Source of the DNA: CBDAKK01 sp965216965
GTDB lineage: Bacteria > Spirochaetota > Spirochaetia > WTKD01 > G963693115
DNA length: 64,000 nt
Reading direction: 5' to 3'
Assembly: GCA_965216965.1 (NCBI GenBank)
Contig: CBDCGX010000022.1
Span: 1 to 64,000, forward strand
The notes under the pieces were generated by a model that saw only the letters and a program-made list of their open reading frames with translations, was not told the origin of the DNA and did no database searches. Every line of letters starts with the position of its first letter. Position 1 is the first letter of the stretch. Of this stretch, positions 57,151-64,000 are shown piece after piece. The translations under genes and the position numbers were made by a program.

Positions 57151-58548
57151 ATGGCGACAATGTTAGAAGTGCATTCACCATATGATGGCTCTTTGTTAGG
57201 AAGTGTTCCTAAAGTAGATAAAGAGACTATTTCAGTTGCAATTAGTAACGCGTATAAGTATTTTAACGATCAGAAACAATGGCTCCCTGTGAGCAGGCGA
57301 ATACAAATATTAGAAAAAGCTGCAGAGCTAATGAAAGAGAGGATGGAAGATATCATTAAAACAGCGGCAAGCGAAGGGGGAAAACCATACACTGATTCAA
57401 AAATAGAGGTACTAAGAGCTATTAATGGGTTACAGCTTGCGGCACAGTATCTTACAGGATTCCATGGAGAACAAATCCCCATGGGTCTTACTAAAGCTAC
57501 CGAAGGGAGACTTGCATTTACTCAAAGAGAACCAATAGGAGTTGTTGCATCGGTAAGTGCGTTTAATCATCCTGTAAATCTAATAGTGCATCAGACAGCA
57601 CCAGCTATAGCGGTAGGAGCTCCATTTATAGTAAAGCCAGCATCAACAACACCTCTATCGTGTTTTAATGTGCTCAAATTATATAGAGAAGCGGGATTGC
57701 CAGAAGAATGTGGCATTGCATATGCCTGTGATAGGGATGCTGCAGGAGCACTTGTGGGACACCCTGATATAAATTATGTTTCATTTATAGGATCGGGAGA
57801 GGTTGGATGGAAACTAAGAAGCCAGCTTGCACCAGGTACTCGCTGTGGACTTGAGCATGGTGGAGTAGCACCTGTTATTGTTTTTGAAGATGCTGATGTT
57901 GATGAAATGATAGCACCTTTGGTTAAAGGAGGTTTTTATCATGCGGGACAAGTGTGTGTATCTGTCCAGTGTATATATGCTCCTCGGTCTATAGCGAAAG
58001 ATATTGCAAATAAAATAACTCAAAAAGCAAAGGTGCTTGTAGTAGGAGATCCTCTTGATCCAAAAACAGAAGTAGGACCAATAATAACAGAGTGGGAGCT
58101 TAATAGAGTAGATGAATGGGTAAAAAAAGCTGTAGGTGCAGGAGCAGAATTGCTTTGTGGGGGAGAAAAGCACTCTGAAACATGTTATAAACCTACGGTT
58201 TTATTCAATCCTCCTCAAGATGCAAAAGTAAGTACTCATGAAGTCTTTGGTCCAGTAATATGTATCTATCCATATGATGATGCAGAGGCTGCTTTACATA
58301 CGATAAATAATCTTCCATATGGATTTCAAGCATCTTTGTATACTAAAAACATAGACAAAGCACTTTCATTTGGAAAAAGAATAAACGCTACTGCAGTGAT
58401 GATAAACGACCACACTGCTTTTAGAGCAGATTGGATGCCCTTTGGAGGTCGAGATGAGTCTGGACTTGGATTAGGTGGAATACCATATAGCATGCATGAA
58501 ATGTCTCGTGAAAAGATGTTTGTGTTTAAGAGTAGTTTTCTCTTATAA
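57151..58548 (+). CDS. NAD(P)-dependent aldehyde dehydrogenase
   Basis: 465 residues of the classical ALDH family. The general base glutamate is in LEHGGVAPVIV, the catalytic cysteine in HAGQVCVSVQ, and the cofactor loop in FIGSGEVGWKL. EVFGPVICIYPYDD marks the C-terminal part. Related enzymes oxidise semialdehydes or glyceraldehyde-type substrates. Directly follows the ThDP enzyme with its own AAGGAGG site; together they could decarboxylate a 2-oxo acid and oxidise the aldehyde (inference). Confidence 0.88.
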   Translation: MATMLEVHSPYDGSLLGSVPKVDKETISVAISNAYKYFNDQKQWLPVSRRIQILEKAAELMKERMEDIIKTAASEGGKPYTDSKIEVLRAINGLQLAAQYLTGFHGEQIPMGLTKATEGRLAFTQREPIGVVASVSAFNHPVNLIVHQTAPAIAVGAPFIVKPASTTPLSCFNVLKLYREAGLPEECGIAYACDRDAAGALVGHPDINYVSFIGSGEVGWKLRSQLAPGTRCGLEHGGVAPVIVFEDADVDEMIAPLVKGGFYHAGQVCVSVQCIYAPRSIAKDIANKITQKAKVLVVGDPLDPKTEVGPIITEWELNRVDEWVKKAVGAGAELLCGGEKHSETCYKPTVLFNPPQDAKVSTHEVFGPVICIYPYDDAEAALHTINNLPYGFQASLYTKNIDKALSFGKRINATAVMINDHTAFRADWMPFGGRDESGLGLGGIPYSMHEMSREKMFVFKSSFLL

Positions 58549-58697
58549 TAGTAAGGCATAGTAAAATAATCTAAAAGTAAAAATGGCTCATAGTTTGGGC
58601 CATTATCTGATTGTAATGGGTTTCCATAGTAAGCATATATTGCTATAATATTTTTAAGAATAACTATATTATACTTTAAACCTTGGGAGGGGAAAAA

Positions 58698-60572
58698 TTG
58701 GCTGCACAAACAATAAAGAAAGAAACAATCAAGCAAAAATCCATAACGGGCTCAAAAAAACATACAAATACCTATGACGAAGATAAAATAAAAACGCTCG
58801 GGTCTTTTGAGCATATTAGGCTTCGCTCGGGAATGTATATAGGACGACTTGGTGATGGTTCACATCCTGATGATGGTATTTATGTTTTGTTTAAGGAAAT
58901 AATAGATAACTCTGTAGATGAATATATTATGGGAAATGGAAATTCTATTGATATTCGTTTTATTCCTTCTGAAAAAAAAATATTTGTTCGAGACTATGGG
59001 AGAGGTATTCCGTTAGGAAAGATTTTAGAATGTGTATCTGTTATTAATACAGGTGCAAAATACAATAACGATGTATTTCAATTTAGCGTGGGGCTCAATG
59101 GGGTTGGGACAAAAGTAGTCAATGCACTCTCTTCATGTTTTCTCGTTATGTCATATAGAGATGGAAAGTATAAATCTATATCTTTTTCACGAGGAACTCT
59201 TGTAGAAGAGAAACAAGGAAGTACAAAAGAAAGGAATGGAACATATATTGAATTTATTCCGGATGAAGAAATATTTAAGGATTATGTGTTTGATGAAGAA
59301 ATAATAAAAACAAGGCTTAGAAATTATTCTTATCTTAATAGAAATTTAACGCTTGTTTTTAATAAAGAAAAATTCAAATCTGCTAATGGGCTGGCAGACT
59401 TATTGCAGGAAGAAGTAGGAGATAAGCAAGTATATCCCATATTGCATAGCCGAGAAGTTCAACGGAATAAAAAAGTCCAACTTGAGTTTGCACTTACTCA
59501 TATGCATAGCGATAATAATATGTTGTTTTCATTTGTAAATGGGCAATATACTTCTGACGGAGGTACTCACCAGAGTGCATTCCTTGAAGGGCTTTTGAGA
59601 GGAGTCAATGAGTTTTATAGTAAGTCATATAGTTCTGCTGATCTTCGCGAAGGAATAGTAGGTGCAGTTTCAATTCGTTTAGAAAACCCTATATTTGAAA
59701 GTCAAACAAAAAACAAACTTGGAAATACAGATATTAGAGCAGAAATAATGCAAAAAACGCGTGAAGCAATAGTAGATATGCTCTATAAAGATAAAAAACT
59801 AAATACTGCTCTTTTTAGTAAACTTGAACAAAACCAAAAGTTAAGAAAAGAATTAAGTATTGTAAAAAAAGAAGCTCGTGAAGCAGAGCGGAGAGTATCT
59901 ATAAAGATTCCACATTTTAGGGATTGTAAATTCCATAGGAAAGATAAAGAATTTTCTGATAGCACTACCGTGTTTATTACGGAAGGACATTCGGCTTCTG
60001 GGTCTATTGTGCCTGCACGTAATGTGAGCACACAGGCGGTGTTTTCTTTAAGAGGAAAAATTACAAATGTAATAGACGGAAAGCGTGCGAAGATATATAA
60101 AGATTCCGAGCTGTATAATATGATGGTTGCTCTTGGAATAGAAAATAGTATTGATAATCTTAGATTTAATAGAGTTGTTATTGCAACTGATGCGGACTTT
60201 GATGGGTTCCATATTAGGAACTTGCTTATAACGTTTTTTCTTACCTATTTTGAGAAACTAGTGCTTGATGGACATCTTTATATATTTGAAACGCCGCTTT
60301 TTAAAGTGAGAAATAAAAAAGAACTTTTATATTGTTATAATGCACATGAAAGAGATAGCGCATTGCAGAAGCTGGGTGTTTCTGCAGAAGTTACGCGGTT
60401 TAAAGGACTTGGAGAAATATCTCCTCATGAGTTTGGTCAATTTTTGGGTGATGATATAAAACTTATACCCGTTCTTGTTAAAACAAGAAAAAATATTTCA
60501 AAGATGTTACATTTTTATATGGGTAGCAATACAGACGAACGGAAAAAATTCATGAAAGAAAATCTTATATAG
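58698..60572 (+). CDS. parE: DNA topoisomerase IV subunit B (ParE-like)
   Basis: About 624 residues. The start is taken as TTG at 58698 because GGGAGGGG lies at 58685-58692, inside the longer frame that begins at 58683. GHKL ATPase motifs are EIIDNSVDEYIM, DYGRGIP and GLNGVGTKVVNAL. The TOPRIM shows TEGHSASGS and ATDADFDGFHIRNLL. The EGHSASGS and TQAVFSLRGK form is that of the ParE-like group of Bacteroidetes and spirochaetes. Pairs with ParC to separate sister chromosomes. Confidence 0.9.
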   Translation: MAAQTIKKETIKQKSITGSKKHTNTYDEDKIKTLGSFEHIRLRSGMYIGRLGDGSHPDDGIYVLFKEIIDNSVDEYIMGNGNSIDIRFIPSEKKIFVRDYGRGIPLGKILECVSVINTGAKYNNDVFQFSVGLNGVGTKVVNALSSCFLVMSYRDGKYKSISFSRGTLVEEKQGSTKERNGTYIEFIPDEEIFKDYVFDEEIIKTRLRNYSYLNRNLTLVFNKEKFKSANGLADLLQEEVGDKQVYPILHSREVQRNKKVQLEFALTHMHSDNNMLFSFVNGQYTSDGGTHQSAFLEGLLRGVNEFYSKSYSSADLREGIVGAVSIRLENPIFESQTKNKLGNTDIRAEIMQKTREAIVDMLYKDKKLNTALFSKLEQNQKLRKELSIVKKEAREAERRVSIKIPHFRDCKFHRKDKEFSDSTTVFITEGHSASGSIVPARNVSTQAVFSLRGKITNVIDGKRAKIYKDSELYNMMVALGIENSIDNLRFNRVVIATDADFDGFHIRNLLITFFLTYFEKLVLDGHLYIFETPLFKVRNKKELLYCYNAHERDSALQKLGVSAEVTRFKGLGEISPHEFGQFLGDDIKLIPVLVKTRKNISKMLHFYMGSNTDERKKFMKENLI

Positions 60573-60585
60573 GAAGAGGAATAGT

Positions 60586-62502
60586 ATGGCATATGTAGAA
60601 GAGATAATGAAAAAAAATTTTGTGGAATTTGCCTCGTATGTAATTAAAGAGCGATCTATTCCACACATTGATGATGGATGCAAGCCTGTGCAACGGAGAG
60701 TGCTTCATTCTCTTTTAAGTGTAGATGACGGAAAATTCCATAAGGTTGCAAACATAATTGGTAATAGCATGAAATATCATCCTCATGGAGATGCTCCAAT
60801 TTATGATGCACTTGTAAATCTTGCAAATAAAGAATTATTTATAGATAAACAAGGGAATTTTGGTAATATTCATACGGGCGATACAGCATCGGCTGCTCGA
60901 TATATAGAATGTCGTATAAGCATGCTTGGTAAAGAGCTTTTATATAACCCCGAAATTACAAAATATATTCCTACTTATGATGGGAGAAATAAAGAGCCGG
61001 TGACATTCCCTTCAAAGCTGCCACTTATTCTTATGATGGGAGCAGATGGAATAGCGGTTGTTTTAGCGACTACTATACTTTCTCATAATTTTTGTGAAGT
61101 TATACAGGCACTCATAGCTACTCTTAAGGGAGGTTCCTTTGAGCTTTTCCCAGATTTTTTATGTGGGGGCTATGTAGATATAAGTGAGTATGATGATGGT
61201 AGGGGAAAGGTAAAGGTGAGGGCAAAACTTGATGTAACTGATTCAAAAAAAATTGTTATTACAGAAGTTCCTTTTGGAGTTACGACAGAACAGCTCATGG
61301 CATCAATAGAGAGGGCTGCAAGAAAAGGAAGCATATCAATATCAGGCATAGATGATTATACGCGGCATAAGGTGGAAATTGTAATTAATCTTCCGCGTGG
61401 AGTGTATTCAAGAGATGTTGTAGATTCTTTATATGCTTTTACAGACTGTGAGCGAAGTGTAAGTGTAAATCCTATTGTTATTGTGAAGGATAAGCCTGAG
61501 ATTATGAGCATAACTGAAATTATGCATTATTATAAAGAGCGAACACTGCTTTTGCTTAAAGCTGAGCTAAAAGTAGAAGAAAAAAAGTTGCTTGATAAAA
61601 TCCATGCACGTACACTTGAACGTATTTTTATAGAAGAACGAATTTATAAGAGAATAGAAAAGAGTAAAACTACTAAAAGTGTTTTTTCTGAGGTGCAAAC
61701 TGGTCTTTCTGAATTTCAAAGAGAAATAAAGGGAGATGTTACAGAAGAGGACATTGAAAGGCTTCTCAAGATTCCTATTAGGCGAATATCAGCATATGAT
61801 ATCGAAAAACACAAGAAAGAGCTTATAGAACTTACTAGTGATTTGAAGCAGGTAAAGTATAGTGTAAAGAATATTCTTACATATACTATTACGTATTTAG
61901 AACATCTTTTAGATAAGTATGGGAAAAACTTCTCCCGTAAAACAGAAATACGATCATTTGCGACTATAAGAGAAAGAGAAATAGCAAAGAGGAATTTTTC
62001 CTTTATGTATGATAAAAAAACAGGATATATGGGCTCTAAGATAAGTTCAGGAAAAAAAGTAGCCGATGTTTCATCTTTTGATAAGATATTGCTTTTTAGA
62101 GAAAGCGGCATATGGATGGTAGTGAATGTAATGGAAAAACAATTTATTGGAAAAGATGTAATATTGATGGGAGTTATTGATAAGGAGAAGCTAATAAAGA
62201 CAAAATTCACTTCAGTATTCACTACAAAAGACGATTATATATATATAAAAAGGTTTAAAATAGAGAAATTTTCGGTTAATAAGGCATATGAATTTATACC
62301 CAAAGGAGCGAAAAACCATCTATTTACAACAAAGGATTATGGAGATATTGTTCTTCATTATGATCCTATGCCCCGATTAAGAAAATTAGAAGAAAGATTT
62401 ACAATTTCTAATTATTTAGTAAAAGGAGCTGCAAGCAAGGGAGTGAGAATTTCTACCAAAAAAACAAAGAAAATTCTATTAGATGTTTGCACAAAAAAAT
62501 AG
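60586..62502 (+). CDS. parC: DNA topoisomerase IV subunit A (ParC-like, short form)
   Basis: 638 residues. The breakage-rejoining domain has SMKYHPHGDAPIYDAL, GNFGNIHTGDTASAARYIE (catalytic Tyr in ARYIE) and a long coiled coil (about 340-440). The C-terminal domain is shorter than in GyrA (800+ residues), and no GyrA box is visible, which points to ParC rather than gyrase. Thirteen bases after parE. Confidence 0.9.
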   Translation: MAYVEEIMKKNFVEFASYVIKERSIPHIDDGCKPVQRRVLHSLLSVDDGKFHKVANIIGNSMKYHPHGDAPIYDALVNLANKELFIDKQGNFGNIHTGDTASAARYIECRISMLGKELLYNPEITKYIPTYDGRNKEPVTFPSKLPLILMMGADGIAVVLATTILSHNFCEVIQALIATLKGGSFELFPDFLCGGYVDISEYDDGRGKVKVRAKLDVTDSKKIVITEVPFGVTTEQLMASIERAARKGSISISGIDDYTRHKVEIVINLPRGVYSRDVVDSLYAFTDCERSVSVNPIVIVKDKPEIMSITEIMHYYKERTLLLLKAELKVEEKKLLDKIHARTLERIFIEERIYKRIEKSKTTKSVFSEVQTGLSEFQREIKGDVTEEDIERLLKIPIRRISAYDIEKHKKELIELTSDLKQVKYSVKNILTYTITYLEHLLDKYGKNFSRKTEIRSFATIREREIAKRNFSFMYDKKTGYMGSKISSGKKVADVSSFDKILLFRESGIWMVVNVMEKQFIGKDVILMGVIDKEKLIKTKFTSVFTTKDDYIYIKRFKIEKFSVNKAYEFIPKGAKNHLFTTKDYGDIVLHYDPMPRLRKLEERFTISNYLVKGAASKGVRISTKKTKKILLDVCTKK

Positions 62503-62655
62503 TATTTGTGGTATACTTACTTCAATACGATAATATTTTTTAATAAAAAAATAAAATGAACTAACAGAGGTTTTAGTTAAAATAAAGTTTTTTATGATTA
62601 ACTAAAAATTAATAAGTGCTGTTATTGTGAAATATATAAACTAAAGAGGTGTTTT

Positions 62656-63618
62656 ATGAAGTTGATAAAAGCTATTAGCTTTATGATGATCTTTATTGCT
62701 TTCGCTGTAGGGAATGTTACGGCTCAAAGTATGCTAAGTGGCGTAACTTGGGTTGATGGATTTAGTGAAGGCATAAGACTTGCAAGCTTTCAAAAGAAAA
62801 AAGTTGTGGTGTTTTTTGAGAATTCGTCTCCCAATGCTATTTCGGTAAGTCTTATTCGAAATACTTTTACTGATCCACAGATAACAGAGCTAATAAAAGG
62901 GAATTATATTGCTGTTCGTTCAAGAAACGAAAGAAATATTAATTCTCAGTTTAATATAATTAGATATCCTACATTGTTAGTTCTTGATTCTACAGGGACA
63001 AAAGATCTTGGAAGAGTATCGGGTATTATTTCTACTGAAAGGGTTATTAATTTGTTGCAAAGTCCTATAGATGCTGATAAGAGAAAAAAAGAGGAAAAAG
63101 AGGAAAAAAAGAAGAAAGAACAAGTTGCTACTGTTAATCAAAGTAATGGACAGGCACAACAGTATCAGAATCAGGCATATCAACAATATCCAATACAACA
63201 AAGACGAGTTGACGATTTATATAGACCTACATTTGACAGATCAAGGCTTGATTTTCAGAGTGATATCCGCTCTTATAATGGGGGAAGATTTGAATATATA
63301 GGTGAAGGAAATTGGATACACCTTACAAGTTTTTACACTGTTGCATATAAAGAATTTAATGAAGATCAGTTGTATTACTATCTTGAAAACGATACAGAAA
63401 CTAAATTTGTTGCATTGCCAAAAACAAAGGGAACAATTTGGATTTGGGGAGATGGTGCGTGGAGATCTATTGAAAGAGCTAAGGTATCAGCAGATGGAGG
63501 ACTGAGAAGTCCGCCCTCTCAAGAATTGCGACAAGGTTTCCCTACATATGATTCTGCTGGTCGTGATGAACAGTATAACCCTCAAAGAAGTAGTCGCCCA
63601 ATAGTTGTTGAATACTAA
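62656..63618 (+). CDS. Secreted thioredoxin-fold protein without CxxC
   Basis: 320 residues with a signal peptide (AISFMMIFIAFAVGNVTAQ). Residues 27-140 follow a thioredoxin-like pattern (KKVVVFFENSSP, RYPTLLVLDSTG), but FENSSPNA replaces the CxxC active site, so no redox activity is expected. A lysine/glutamate stretch and a glutamine-rich linker (QQYQNQAYQQYPIQQ) lead to a C-terminal part with YRPTFDRSRLDF and WIWGDGAWRSIE. Function unknown. Confidence 0.65.
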   Translation: MKLIKAISFMMIFIAFAVGNVTAQSMLSGVTWVDGFSEGIRLASFQKKKVVVFFENSSPNAISVSLIRNTFTDPQITELIKGNYIAVRSRNERNINSQFNIIRYPTLLVLDSTGTKDLGRVSGIISTERVINLLQSPIDADKRKKEEKEEKKKKEQVATVNQSNGQAQQYQNQAYQQYPIQQRRVDDLYRPTFDRSRLDFQSDIRSYNGGRFEYIGEGNWIHLTSFYTVAYKEFNEDQLYYYLENDTETKFVALPKTKGTIWIWGDGAWRSIERAKVSADGGLRSPPSQELRQGFPTYDSAGRDEQYNPQRSSRPIVVEY

Positions 63619-64000
63619 TATTGGTAGTGCTCAAGTTTTTATTCTTCTAGAGCCAATATCTATATATAAAGCACTTGCAATTGAGCAAGTGCTTTTTTCT
63701 TCTTATACCTCATCAGAGGATTATATTCTTGTTTTTTGGAGATCAAAGGGGGCAGTTGTTATTGGGCGAAATCAGGATCCTTGGAAAGAGTGCAATATGG
63801 CATTTTTACAAAATGAAAAATTAGACTTAGCACGTAGAGATACTGGTGGTGGTGCCGTATACCATGATGAAGGAAATCTTAATATAAGTGTAATATCTTC
63901 TTATATTAAAACGACTCCTTTACTTATAGACGCACAGATGCCTATAAAACATGATGGGGTATATGAACATCTTTTTTTGCTAAAAGAAACATTACGGAAA
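63605..64000 (+). CDS. lplA: Lipoate-protein ligase A (partial, runs off window)
   Basis: N-terminal 132 codons. IYKALAIEQVLF, VIGRNQDPWKECN and ARRDTGGGAVYHDEGNLN are the family's lipoyl-AMP binding pattern. No ATG precedes the first motif; the frame is open only from 63605, so a TTG at 63605 or 63608, overlapping the end of the previous gene by a few codons, is the likely start. It attaches scavenged lipoate to dehydrogenase or glycine-cleavage proteins. Confidence 0.85.
   Translation, partial: MLNTNIGSAQVFILLEPISIYKALAIEQVLFSSYTSSEDYILVFWRSKGAVVIGRNQDPWKECNMAFLQNEKLDLARRDTGGGAVYHDEGNLNISVISSYIKTTPLLIDAQMPIKHDGVYEHLFLLKETLRK

Noticed and set aside
58582..58604. Terminator after the aldehyde dehydrogenase gene
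   Set aside because: Only a six-base stem (AATGGC/GCCATT) with a large loop and no T-run; too weak to annotate.

Overview
The window is 64 kb of AT-rich DNA (about one third GC by eye) from a flagellated, two-membraned bacterium. A spirochaete-like organism is the best fit: there is a FliS flagellar chaperone, a LolA-like lipoprotein carrier, many lipobox proteins, YidC and ApbE, and a short ParC-type topoisomerase subunit with an EGxSAxGS-type ParE partner. This assignment is inference; no rRNA is present to fix it.

Layout. 1-7.4 kb is a tandem array of RCC1-repeat lipoproteins: one partial copy cut by the window edge, three intact copies, and one decayed copy carrying a (CT)20 tract just after its start codon. 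A leader of about 310 bp with a hairpin, a TTGACA promoter and a strong ribosome binding site recurs between them. 7.4-9.6 kb is a gene graveyard. It holds a broken sugar ABC-transporter binding protein behind a further, degenerate leader copy, and a broken restriction-modification pair (HNH endonuclease and TSPPYN DNA methyltransferase) on the minus strand. 9.6-28.3 kb is core: tRNA-Ser, a DjlA-like chaperone, fliS, polA-coaE, a SPOR protein, tRNA-Cys, ndk, lolA-rodZ-pcrA, an M16 protease preceded by a relic of the same family, an ABC-F ATPase and a glycosyltransferase. 28.4-35 kb holds tRNA-Leu, the conserved rpmH-rnpA-yidC-jag cluster, a lytic transglycosylase, pheA and radC. 35-49.5 kb is mostly minus strand: a GH57-like protein that appears to lack its catalytic residues, an RnfC-like protein without Fe-S motifs, a DUF212 protein, a plant-type ketol-acid reductoisomerase, a GH63/trehalase-like hydrolase, dusA, mnmA, thrH and a CNNM/CorC protein, with plus-strand NSUN methyltransferase and apbE between them. 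49.6-64 kb is plus strand: N-acetylglutamate synthase, two surface-glycan type genes (GT25, FkbM), rplM-rpsI, recX, an acetolactate synthase/aldehyde dehydrogenase pair, parE-parC, a thioredoxin-fold secreted protein and a partial lplA.

The main points for a second look are: (i) the RCC1 lipoprotein array, which has mosaic copies, variable EQQ linkers and a dinucleotide tract placed to switch reading frame; (ii) six reading-frame breaks outside the decayed regions (polA twice, rplM, rodZ, the SPOR gene, the first RCC1 copy), all of the same +1 sense, which suggests either insertion-type sequence errors or an unusual biological feature; (iii) poly-C tracts of 10 and 11 inside dusA and the CNNM gene; (iv) a plant-type IlvC; and (v) apparent pseudo-enzymes (GH57-like, RnfC-like, one half of the ABC-F ATPase).
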